Below, piece by piece: positions 6,729 through 12,617 of a DNA stretch of 37,258 bases. The first letter of the stretch is position 1. Every line of letters starts with the position of its first letter. The translations under genes were made by a program, and so were the position numbers. Source of the stretch: Christensenella sp. UBA1214 (GTDB taxonomy: Bacteria; Bacillota; Clostridia; Christensenellales; CAG-138). The DNA is taken from NCBI GenBank assembly GCA_002309375.1, contig DBXK01000017.1, positions 1-37,258 of the forward strand, read 5' to 3'. The notes beneath the pieces are model-generated. The model saw only the letters and a program-made list of their open reading frames with translations, did no database searches and had not been told where the DNA came from.

Positions 6729-7773
6729 ACTGATCGAAAGAATAGCACTTCGCTTTTCGGCGTTTGATATCAACGCAATGGACGCAAAGTTCATTCTCGC
6801 TGGGATAATGCAGGATTATGAAGTGTCTATCGCGGAAAAAGCGCTGACGGTCTACAAAGGCGACGAGAACGAATATTACTTCAAGAAGTTTCTTGCGGCA
6901 AAAGCCGTGGCCGGCTGCACAAAGCGCACGATAGAAATGTACGGAGATTATCTTCAAAGGACCTTCGGGAGACTGTGCAAACGCGCGACCGATGTAACAT
7001 CCGACGACCTGCTTATTTACTTCGCGAAGCGTTTGAATGACGGCGTCTCTAAAGTATCCGCCGATAACGAAAAGCGTGTATTATCTTCCTTTTATTCATG
7101 GATGACGCTCGAAGAAGTTGTGCACAAAAACCCGGTCACGAAGATAAGCAAAATCAAACACAATAAGGAACCTAAAAAAGCATTTTCCGAAATGGAGATT
7201 GAGCTTTTGCGAGGCGAACTGAAAACCGGACGCGAAAAAGCGATGTTTGAAACATTGCTTGCAACGGGCTGCCGAGTGAGCGAACTTGCCAGTATCAAGA
7301 TATCTGACATAAAGGACGACCAAATCCGAATTCTCGGAAAAGGGGAAAAGTATCGCACTGTGTATTTGAATGCGAAAGCTCTCATCGCAATTAACAATTA
7401 TGTCGCCGAGAGAAAGGACAAAAACCCATGGCTATTCCCAAAGAGCTTGCTCGAAATTGCTGACAATAACTCAAAGGCGCGATCGCTCCGCGGTGATTGG
7501 TACAAGTTTTCCGAATATGTCCACCCGGACCAGAAAACTAATTCAGAAGGCATTGAATCGATTATAAGAAGACTTGGCAAGCGTGCCGGAGTAGACAATG
7601 TGCACCCGCATCGTTTCCGGCGAACCTGCGCAACATTCGCTCTGAGGCGAGGAATGCCGATAGAACTGGTTTCCAAAATGCTTGGCCATGCGAACATAGC
7701 CACTACGCAGATCTATCTCGATCTGAGTGAGACGGATCTCCATAATGCGCACAAAAAATACGTTGTACAGTAA
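6709..7773 (+). CDS. Second tyrosine recombinase (XerC/D-like)
   Basis: A 354-aa XerC/D-like recombinase, separate from the attL integrase. The core-binding domain spans about 52-145; the catalytic domain about 158-350 has R189 (GCRVSEL), K211 (GKGEKYR), H301-x-x-R304 (HRFR), H327 (GHANIATT) and Y336 (IYLDL), so it should be active. An N-terminal extension of about 50 residues is unassigned. RBS aggaggc is 6 bp before the ATG, inside the methylase-like gene. Its job is unclear: dimer resolution of replicating phage DNA, inversion of a phage segment, or a remnant of a second element. I found no inverted gene cassette that it could flip. Confidence 0.88.
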   Translation: MTDIKNELIERIALRFSAFDINAMDAKFILAGIMQDYEVSIAEKALTVYKGDENEYYFKKFLAAKAVAGCTKRTIEMYGDYLQRTFGRLCKRATDVTSDDLLIYFAKRLNDGVSKVSADNEKRVLSSFYSWMTLEEVVHKNPVTKISKIKHNKEPKKAFSEMEIELLRGELKTGREKAMFETLLATGCRVSELASIKISDIKDDQIRILGKGEKYRTVYLNAKALIAINNYVAERKDKNPWLFPKSLLEIADNNSKARSLRGDWYKFSEYVHPDQKTNSEGIESIIRRLGKRAGVDNVHPHRFRRTCATFALRRGMPIELVSKMLGHANIATTQIYLDLSETDLHNAHKKYVVQ

Positions 7774-7789
7774 AAAGCAGGAGGCCCGC

Positions 7790-7963
7790 ATGGAACGCAT
7801 GACACACGCCCGCTGCAGCGGGATCAAGCAGGGCTATTGGAGCCCGTCGACGAAAGAGGAGCTCGTTCAGCGCCTCGCCAAATACGAAGAACTCGACCCC
7901 GATCCGGAGCATCTCCGGGAACGCCTGGAACGCGCCGAGGGCGTGAAGATAAGGAGGAAATGA
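7790..7963 (+). CDS. Small phage protein, YE-D/P-E helical family
   Basis: A 57-aa protein begun at the ATG at 7790 behind RBS caggaggc. The segment LVQRLAKYEELDPDPEHLRERLE resembles the short helix found in many tiny Firmicutes phage proteins (LAxYEDTGLxPEE type). Charged, without cysteines pairs or membrane segments. Function unknown. Confidence 0.5.
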   Translation: MERMTHARCSGIKQGYWSPSTKEELVQRLAKYEELDPDPEHLRERLERAEGVKIRRK

Positions 7964-7965
7964 CA

Positions 7966-8262
7966 ATGACGAAACCGACACAAAAAGAAATGCTCAAGCT
8001 GGCCGAAATGTTGACGGCGGCAGAGATCCCGCACGTCACTTTTCCCCGTCGCGACGGGCTGCAGCTTCTGTACCCCGGCAGGGGCGACTGGATTTGCAGC
8101 GTCATCTGCTTTGACGGAAGCTACGGGTACGAAGAAGGCCTTTTAGAGATCATGGGGCTCACTCACTGCGGCCAGTCTGTTGAAGGCTATCTGACCGCTG
8201 AGAACGTCTTCGAGCGCATCGCGGCGGACTACAAGCAGAGACAGCCGGAGGCGCGTCAATGA
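7966..8262 (+). CDS. Hypothetical early protein
   Basis: A 98-aa protein. Two ATGs (7960, 7966) follow RBS aaggagg (7951-7957); the second gives an 8-nt spacing and is preferred. The product has an N-terminal helix (KEMLKLAEMLTAAEIPH), a short beta-like middle (GLQLLYPGRGDWICSVICF) and a C-terminal helix. No family recognised. It overlaps the next gene by 4 bp (ATGA). Confidence 0.55.
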   Translation: MTKPTQKEMLKLAEMLTAAEIPHVTFPRRDGLQLLYPGRGDWICSVICFDGSYGYEEGLLEIMGLTHCGQSVEGYLTAENVFERIAADYKQRQPEARQ

Positions 8263-8483
8263 CCTGCACGAACAAAGCCGAGCTGACCGCCCTTCTGCGG
8301 CTCCTGGACAGCGCCGGCGATCTCGCGCAGATCCTCGTCAGCCGGAGCTATGATCAGCTCGTCGAGTATACCGGCCCGAACGAGATTCTGAAGGTCGTTG
8401 ACGATTCCGTCGAGCTGCAGCGGCTTATGGATATCAACGCGCACCTCGTCGCCGCGAAATGCGACGTGCTCAGCATGATTTGA
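8259..8483 (+). CDS. Hypothetical early protein
   Basis: A 74-aa, mostly helical acidic protein (LTALLRLLDSAGDLAQILVSRSYDQLVEY). Start chosen at the ATG overlapping the previous stop. No motif recognised. It is the last gene before the structure-rich intergenic segment. Confidence 0.5.
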   Translation: MTCTNKAELTALLRLLDSAGDLAQILVSRSYDQLVEYTGPNEILKVVDDSVELQRLMDINAHLVAAKCDVLSMI

Positions 8484-8489
8484 CTTGTC

Positions 8490-8597
8490 CCGCGCTCCGC
8501 CGGGCGGAGTTTGCATAGGTGCTCCGTTCGGCATGTATTACCCTCCTTTCGTATTGGCCGGATCCGGCGGCACGATCGCCGGCCCGGCGGAGCGCGG
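8490..8597 (+). ncRNA. Candidate structured RNA / cis-regulatory leader
   Basis: Bases 8490-8505 (CCGCGCTCCGCCGGGC) are perfectly complementary to 8582-8597, a 16-bp closing stem around a 76-nt loop. Inside, CCGGCG...CGCCGG (about 8564-8583) and GGAG...CTCC (8506-8509/8522-8525) could form further helices. A competing local hairpin CTCCGC-CGG-GCGGAG (8495-8509) would exclude the long stem. The loop carries CCCTCCTTT (8541-8549), complementary to the AAGGAGG RBS (8616-8622) of the next ORF. Alternative folds plus an anti-Shine-Dalgarno resemble a translational riboregulator, though it could be a free RNA. The 144-bp gap has no convincing ORF. Confidence 0.4.
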
Positions 8598-8627
8598 TGG
8601 CAGATATGTTTTTGTAAGGAGGCACAC

Positions 8628-8831
8628 ATGGCAAAACACACACCCTATACGACCTGCGCTGAATGCGGCGCCGCTCTCGATCCGGGCGAGCGCTGCGTTT
8701 CTGCAGCGAACGACGCCGAACCGCTGCAGAAACGCAGCGCGGCCGATGGCGGAAGCAGGGCTCTCGACAAGGAGAAAAACAAGGCCTTCGTCGCCGGACT
8801 CTATAACCGCTTTTATGGCCGGAGACACTGA
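8628..8831 (+). CDS. Small Cys-pair protein containing a perfect hairpin in its gene
   Basis: A 67-aa ORF starting at the ATG at 8628 behind AAGGAGG (8616-8622). The N-terminus has a C-x2-C pair and a GERC (TCAECGAALDPGERC), like many small phage zinc-ribbon proteins. Codons about 21-38 are encoded by a perfect 19-bp inverted repeat (8690-8740), and the downstream part (ALDKEKNKAFVAGLYNRF) is unlike the family. The gene may be real with an inserted hairpin element, or the reading frame may be fortuitous over a structured RNA. Confidence 0.45.
   Translation: MAKHTPYTTCAECGAALDPGERCVSAANDAEPLQKRSAADGGSRALDKEKNKAFVAGLYNRFYGRRH
8690..8740. repeat. Perfect 19-bp inverted repeat (13-nt loop)
   Basis: 8690-8708 reads GCGCTGCGTTTCTGCAGCG and 8722-8740 is its exact reverse complement, leaving loop aacgacgccgaac. 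A fully paired 19-bp helix inside a coding frame is far beyond chance and no T-tract follows, so it is not an intrinsic terminator. It could be a regulatory RNA hairpin, a protein-binding palindrome, or a mobile hairpin insertion. Confidence 0.75.
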
Positions 8832-8837
8832 AAGCAC

Positions 8838-8870
8838 GCCCGCGGCGGCACTCATCAATAGGCCGCGGGC
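8838..8870. repeat. 9-bp GC hairpin
   Basis: GCCCGCGGC (8838-8846) pairs perfectly with GCCGCGGGC (8862-8870) around a 15-nt loop. It starts seven bases after the preceding stop and stands just before the terminator-like stem at 8878-8957. Its GC-rich arms share sequence with that stem, so competing pairings are possible. Confidence 0.5.
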
Positions 8871-8877
8871 ATAGCTC

Positions 8878-8957
8878 ACCCCGGGCACGGAAGGGACGTT
8901 GGCACGAATTTTACAGTAAAGGAGAGATCCTTATGGATGCCGCGCCCGGGGTTTTTT
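8878..8957 (+). terminator. Terminator-like stem enclosing a mini-ORF (candidate attenuator)
   Basis: 8878-8890 pairs with 8940-8952 (12 pairs, one A-C mismatch) and is followed by TTTTTT (8952-8957), the layout of an intrinsic terminator but with a 49-nt loop. The loop contains AAGGA-GAGA-TCCTT (8919-8932), a GNRA-capped hairpin that buries an RBS, and the ATG of an 8-codon ORF. Translation through that ORF would open the 3' arm, so this could act as an attenuator in the middle of the early operon. Alternatively it is a plain terminator. Confidence 0.45.
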
Positions 8958-8959
8958 GA
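8933..8959 (+). CDS. Possible 8-aa leader peptide
   Basis: ATG at 8933 with aaaggag 7-8 bases upstream reads MDAAPGVF and stops at TGA 8957-8959. Its last codons form the 3' arm and T-tract of the terminator-like stem. It could be a leader peptide controlling that stem, or chance. Confidence 0.2.
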   Translation: MDAAPGVF

Positions 8960-8977
8960 AAATGAGAGGAACAGCTA

Positions 8978-9235
8978 ATGGATAGAACGTTTTGCGACCG
9001 CTGCGGGAAAGACCTTGATCGTGGCCAGGATCGGTCATATAAGGACTACCCATTCGAGATAAAGCTGCGCAGCTCAAAGCCTTATATGTGGCCGATAGAA
9101 CTCCACCTGTGCAAGAGCTGTCAAAAGGATTTGCGAAAATGGTTTCTTACGCGATTAGAACCGGATCCGCAGCCTGCAGAGAGGACCGAAAAGAAGCTTT
9201 GGAGGCTTTTTAGGAAAACACATGATAAGAGCTGA
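8978..9235 (+). CDS. Small zinc-binding-type protein
   Basis: An 85-aa protein with two cysteine pairs, C6-x2-C9 (FCDRCGK) and a LHLCKSCQ pair about 40 residues later, as in split zinc ribbons. Basic C-terminus (RTEKKLWRLFRK). RBS gagagga precedes the ATG. Related-looking small proteins are common in clostridial phage early regions; they may bind nucleic acid. Function unknown. Confidence 0.55.
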   Translation: MDRTFCDRCGKDLDRGQDRSYKDYPFEIKLRSSKPYMWPIELHLCKSCQKDLRKWFLTRLEPDPQPAERTEKKLWRLFRKTHDKS

Positions 9236-9252
9236 TCGCCGCATCGAAACCT

Positions 9253-9280
9253 CCGTTATCTGCGGGCGCGGAGATAACGG
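9253..9280. repeat. Perfect 9-bp inverted repeat in a 70-bp gap
   Basis: CCGTTATCT (9253-9261) and AGATAACGG (9272-9280) form a perfect stem with a 10-nt GC loop in the gap 9236-9305, 13 bp before the next RBS. No T-tract follows, so it is not an intrinsic terminator; it may be an mRNA stability or processing structure. Confidence 0.45.
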
Positions 9281-9305
9281 ATTCGGAAGCACCTGGAGGT
9301 AAACG

Positions 9306-9832
9306 ATGAACGATTTTTCACAACAGATAAAACATAGTAATACCGATGAATGGTTTACACGAGAAAAGGATGTCCGACTGATTATTCCTGCGCTTGTGCA
9401 GAAGGGATACGGTAAAATTCTGTGTCCGTTTGACAAAGAAAACAGTGCTTTTGTTACTGTGCTAAATCGGGAGGGATTTAAGGTGACACACAGTCATCTT
9501 GAAGATGGGCAAGATTTTTTGAACGAAAGGACTTGAAGCAATATGACGCCATTGTAAGCAATCCGCCATTTAGTAAACGCCAGAGGGTATTCGAGCGCCT
9601 ATTTGAGAGCGGTAAACCTTTTGCAATGATAACTAACTTCAACGGTTTGTTTGACGCAAAATCGCGGTGGACGTTATTTAAGGAGAACAAGTTTGAACTC
9701 CTCATTCCACGCGGTCGAATGAGATTTAGTAACGCCGATGGGGTTCAAAATTCGCCAAATTTTCAGGCAATTTATGTTTGTTCGAAAATTTTTGATTGTC
9801 AAATCAATTTCACGGAGGAGGTAAAACAATGA
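9306..9832 (+). pseudogene. Frameshifted adenine-methylase-like gene (NPPF)
   Basis: Two adjacent frames together make one known-looking phage protein of the DNA adenine methylase-like type. The first (9306-9536) gives NTDEWFTREKDVRLIIPAL and a CPFDKENSAFV segment; the second continues with KQYDAIVSNPPFSKRQRVF, the catalytic NPPF motif. They meet at a T6 run (9515-9520): a seventh T, or a -1 slip on T_TTT_TTG (9515-9521), fuses them exactly into ...DGQDFFERKDLKQYD. So it is a homopolymer indel (biological or sequencing) or programmed frameshifting; I see no strong downstream stem. The region is AT-rich compared with its neighbours. Confidence 0.7.
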
Positions 9833-9999
9833 GCGACGGAAAGAAAAAATACTACGAGTTGCTTTCCGAGAGATTTCATTGGTGCATAGATTGCGGTTAT
9901 ATCGGCGGCGAACATGAAGGTGCATACTGCGAGGATTGCCAAGATTATTGGCGCAAATTGCGTGAGGCAAAAGAGGAGGTAAACGATGAGCGATTATGA
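9829..9999 (+). CDS. Small zinc-ribbon protein
   Basis: A 56-aa protein with C-x2-C pairs (HWCIDCGY and AYCEDCQDY) about 16 residues apart, a compact zinc ribbon. Start at the ATG at 9829 behind ggaggaggt; it overlaps the previous stop (ATGA). Overlaps the next gene by 14 bp. Function unknown. Confidence 0.55.
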   Translation: MSDGKKKYYELLSERFHWCIDCGYIGGEHEGAYCEDCQDYWRKLREAKEEVNDERL

Positions 10000-10252
10000 A
10001 GAACTTATAAAGAATTTGCGGAGCGTCAAGGATACTTGGCAAACACAAGAGGAAGAGTGGATGTTGCAAGCCGCCGACGCCATAGAGAAACTGATGGCGC
10101 TTACCGCCGCCGACGTCGCACCCGTCGTCCACTGCAAAGACTGTCGGAACTGCTACAAGGAGGACGAGTACACGCTCTGGTGCCAGGGCCGGGGATCGCC
10201 CGCTCAGCTCGTGCCGCCAGACGGATTCTGCGATCGTGGTGCGCGGACATGA
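9986..10252 (+). CDS. Phage small protein with VVHCKDC zinc motif
   Basis: An 88-aa protein. An N-terminal helix (DYEELIKNLRSVKD) is followed by the very common phage module ending in AADVAPVVHCKDCRNC and a downstream CDRGA; the four cysteines likely bind zinc. This architecture recurs in many Firmicutes phage early genes but has no proven role. RBS gaggaggtaaacg lies before the ATG, the same initiation cassette as at 9294 and 11512. Confidence 0.6.
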   Translation: MSDYEELIKNLRSVKDTWQTQEEEWMLQAADAIEKLMALTAADVAPVVHCKDCRNCYKEDEYTLWCQGRGSPAQLVPPDGFCDRGART

Positions 10253-10464
10253 AGCAGTATCGGAGAATCGGATACCGCTTCGAGGTCTGCGAGATCTGCG
10301 GGCGCACGTGGAACGTGAGCCGGAAGCTGCGTCTTCCGCGGGAGGGCTACATCTGCCCCGGCTGCGACGGCCGGGTGAAAACAGAAAGGAACAGAGGAGG
10401 AAATCATGCCTCAAACGATAAAAGCCGAAAACTACGTCAATATCCAAGGCTGGATGATCACTGA
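10249..10464 (+). CDS. Small Cys-pair protein overlapping the replication gene
   Basis: A 71-aa basic protein with CEIC and CPGC pairs (FEVCEICGRTW, YICPGCDGR), a zinc ribbon. Its ATG overlaps the preceding stop (ATGA). Its last 59 bases overlap the start of the replication initiator in another frame, an unusually long overlap here; the C-terminal tail after residue 50 is low-complexity, so the important part is the zinc ribbon. Confidence 0.5.
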   Translation: MKQYRRIGYRFEVCEICGRTWNVSRKLRLPREGYICPGCDGRVKTERNRGGNHASNDKSRKLRQYPRLDDH

Positions 10465-11350
10465 GCTCGGCCTTAAGAACACCGAGCTTATGGTCTATGC
10501 CTTGATCTACGGATTCAGCCAGGACGGACAGGGCCGCTTCCGCGGGAAGCTCGCCTACCTCATGGAGTGGACGCAGTCGTCAAAGCCGACCGTCCTCGGT
10601 GCCATAGACCGCCTGATCGAGCGCGGTCTGATCGTCAAAAACGAGGTGCAGCAGCTTAACGGTCAGCGCGGAGTCGAATACTACGCCGTGCCGCTCGAAG
10701 ACGCCGCTCCGCAGACGGCGGGATCCGTTCCGCAGACGGTGGAATCCGCTCCGCAAATGGTCGAGGACGCTCCGGAAGAGCTGCCGAAGCCCGCGGAAGA
10801 CGCCGACGATGGCGGTAAAAAAACTTTACCGGGGGTTAAAAATTTTTACCCCGACGGTAAAGAAATTTTACCACCCCGGTTAAAAAATTTTACCACCCCG
10901 GTAAAAAAATTTTACCCAGATAATAATATAGATAATAAATATAATAACTATAGTGAAAATCAATCTATCAATCAATCGAATGAAGGATTGATCGAGCGCA
11001 TTCGCGAGCAGATCGAGTACGAAACGCTCTATTCTCCCTACGGGTCAATGCTCGACGCCGCAGTTCAGATCATGGCGGAGGTCGAGGCGTCGACAGCGGG
11101 GACCATCCGCGTCGGTCAGGAGGACAAGCCCGCCGCCATCGTGAGGAGCGTTTTCAGCAAGCTCCGCGCAAATGACGTCGCCCAGGCGCTCGACGATCTT
11201 GTTCAGTATGCCGGAGCGAACGAGATCACGAACGTCCGGGCGCTGATCACGACGTTTCTGTATAACTCGCAGTTCGGAAGTGCGCGGGAATTCTGCAGCG
11301 CGAGCTACGATATCGTGAACCGATTTAAGGGAGGAGATCAAAATGTATAA
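10406..11350 (+). CDS. Replication initiator (wHTH + DUF6017-like)
   Basis: A 314-aa protein. Residues about 8-95 form a winged-helix DNA-binding domain (YVNIQGWMITELGLKNTELMVYALI, then SSKPTVLGAIDRLIERGLI) as in phage/plasmid initiators. A linker (about 100-195) encodes repeated KNFYP/KKTLPG-like units. The C-terminal part (about 198-312) resembles DUF6017 (RIREQIEYETL, DDLVQYA, YNSQFG). The linker DNA holds the iteron origin listed separately, so the protein probably binds inside its own gene. No helicase, loader or primase lies next to it, so host replication proteins are presumably recruited. RBS gaggagg precedes the ATG. Confidence 0.85.
   Translation: MPQTIKAENYVNIQGWMITELGLKNTELMVYALIYGFSQDGQGRFRGKLAYLMEWTQSSKPTVLGAIDRLIERGLIVKNEVQQLNGQRGVEYYAVPLEDAAPQTAGSVPQTVESAPQMVEDAPEELPKPAEDADDGGKKTLPGVKNFYPDGKEILPPRLKNFTTPVKKFYPDNNIDNKYNNYSENQSINQSNEGLIERIREQIEYETLYSPYGSMLDAAVQIMAEVEASTAGTIRVGQEDKPAAIVRSVFSKLRANDVAQALDDLVQYAGANEITNVRALITTFLYNSQFGSAREFCSASYDIVNRFKGGDQNV
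10814..10962. other. Candidate phage replication origin (five iterons + AT-rich DUE)
   Basis: Five copies of a 17-bp near-palindrome, consensus GGTAAAAAAATTTTACC, start at 10814, 10834, 10856, 10878 and 10900 (spacing 20, 22, 22, 22). Copy-to-copy differences are one or two bases. Immediately after comes an AT-only tract (about 10919-10955: repeated ataata/gataataa), a likely unwinding element. Iterons phased two helical turns apart beside an AT-rich tract inside an initiator gene are the hallmark of theta origins in phages and plasmids; initiator binding is inferred. Confidence 0.8.
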
Positions 11351-11534
11351 CTTCGTCGTACTTGTTTCGCCGACGCGCGGAAGCATCTGCAAGCAGATCG
11401 TGCGCGCCGAATTCGCCAACGCTATCGATGCCGTCGTCGAGTTTTTCGTCGAAAACGAGGAGCTCGTTGCGCAGTTCCGGCAGGATGTATTGATCGGCTG
11501 GTACAGAGATGAGGAGGTAAACGATGAACGATAA
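11343..11534 (+). CDS. Hypothetical early protein
   Basis: A 63-aa protein (MYNFVVLVSP at the start, then a helical VRAEFANAIDAVVEFFVENEELV). RBS gggagg overlaps the end of the initiator gene, with which it overlaps by 8 bp. Its end overlaps the next gene by 11 bp. No known domain. Confidence 0.5.
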   Translation: MYNFVVLVSPTRGSICKQIVRAEFANAIDAVVEFFVENEELVAQFRQDVLIGWYRDEEVNDER

Positions 11535-11976
11535 CGATTTGATAAGCCGAAGCCATTTTGACGAGCGCGTAAGGCGCGTTGTGAGCGTGGACGAGGAGCT
11601 TTCTGCCGATTATATCGACGGCGTGGATATGGTGTTATATCTGCTCTCGGCAGAGCCCGCCGTCCCGACGACAGGCGGCGATTGCGTGAGCCGCAAGGCA
11701 GTCATCGACTTAGCAATGCAGTATTGTCCCGATGACGACGGCTCATGCTCAAGGGCTGATGTTGATATGCGCGAGATGCTTGACGAGCTGGAAGCTCTTC
11801 CCGCCGCCCCACATGAGATGAGCGCGAGGGAGTTTGTAAGAGCATTGTTTCGATTGACAAGCGACTTCAACGAAGAAAGATGGGTTGTTTACAGGCCCTG
11901 GGCTCTTAGGCACCCTACTAAAGCTATAGACGAACTGGAGGACACTAAGGAGCCAAAGGAGGTAAACAATGAATGA
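11524..11976 (+). CDS. Phage protein with DLISR / DCVSRKAVIDL repeats
   Basis: A 150-aa protein. It contains two copies of the motif family DLISRS... (residues 5-9) and DCVSRKAVIDL (about 53-63), typical of abundant Firmicutes phage early proteins of unknown function. The rest is acidic and helical. RBS gaggaggtaaacg precedes the ATG. It overlaps the next gene by 8 bp. Confidence 0.55.
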   Translation: MNDNDLISRSHFDERVRRVVSVDEELSADYIDGVDMVLYLLSAEPAVPTTGGDCVSRKAVIDLAMQYCPDDDGSCSRADVDMREMLDELEALPAAPHEMSAREFVRALFRLTSDFNEERWVVYRPWALRHPTKAIDELEDTKEPKEVNNE

Positions 11977-12223
11977 GTTTCTGAAATTCTTCGATGAGAA
12001 AAGGCAGGTCTTCCCGATGCATCTGGAGATCTATTATTCCAAGATCATGGACTGGTGTATCCGTATCTGGAAAGAAGGCATGGCTAAGGATTATCCCGGA
12101 AGCCTTACCTCTGGGGATGATGCAGTTCTCGTTCAAGTCAACAGCACCGATATGGAGCTCTGCTTCGCAATGGCTCACGTCGCGCTGAAAGAATGGCTGT
12201 TTGAGCACGACGGCGGTTATTGA
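11969..12223 (+). CDS. Hypothetical early protein
   Basis: An 84-aa protein rich in Trp, Phe and Met (EIYYSKIMDWCIRIW) with no recognised domain. RBS aaggaggtaaac lies 5 bp before the ATG. It precedes the RusA gene by 1 bp. Confidence 0.5.
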   Translation: MNEFLKFFDEKRQVFPMHLEIYYSKIMDWCIRIWKEGMAKDYPGSLTSGDDAVLVQVNSTDMELCFAMAHVALKEWLFEHDGGY

Positions 12224-12224
12224 G

Positions 12225-12617
12225 ATGATCTACCGTTTCACCATTCCCGGACGGCTGCCCGGGCTGAACGACTACATCGAGGCCGAGCGCACGCACCGTC
12301 TGAAGGCCGCCGGAATGAAAGCCAACTGTGAGCGTCTGATCCGTGCCCGCATCCGCAAGCAGCTCGGCACGGTGCAGATACCGCCGCCGGTCTGGATCAG
12401 CTACCGGTTCATCGAGCCGGACCGACGCCGCGATAAGGACAATATATCCGGTTTCGCGCATAAGGTCATCCAGGATTCGCTCGTGAAGGCGAAGATCATA
12501 CCGAACGACGGATGGAACCAGATCGCGAACTACAGGGAAGATTTCGACACCGACGCGAAAGACCCGAGGATCGAAGTCGAAATCATTACGATTGATAATA
12601 TCGAGGAGTACAAATGA
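12225..12617 (+). CDS. rusA: RusA-family Holliday junction resolvase
   Basis: A 130-aa RusA-type endonuclease that cuts four-way DNA junctions during phage recombination or before packaging. It begins with the typical IYRFTIPGRLPGLNDYIEA and has the catalytic acidic motif DRRRDKDN (D70, D72) plus a third aspartate, D95, in PNDGWNQI. The length matches the family. The ATG at 12225 is chosen because it starts the domain; a TTG at 12201 lies inside the previous gene. Overlaps the late regulator start by 4 bp. Confidence 0.88.
   Translation: MIYRFTIPGRLPGLNDYIEAERTHRLKAAGMKANCERLIRARIRKQLGTVQIPPPVWISYRFIEPDRRRDKDNISGFAHKVIQDSLVKAKIIPNDGWNQIANYREDFDTDAKDPRIEVEIITIDNIEEYK

Noticed and set aside
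8484..8627. Intrinsic terminator from the 16-bp stem
   Set aside because: The loop is 76 nt and the T run begins about 10 bp after the stem, so it does not fit a terminator.
12201..12227. TTG start for RusA at 12201
   Set aside because: Adds residues unlike the family and lies within the previous gene; ATG at 12225 starts the RusA domain.
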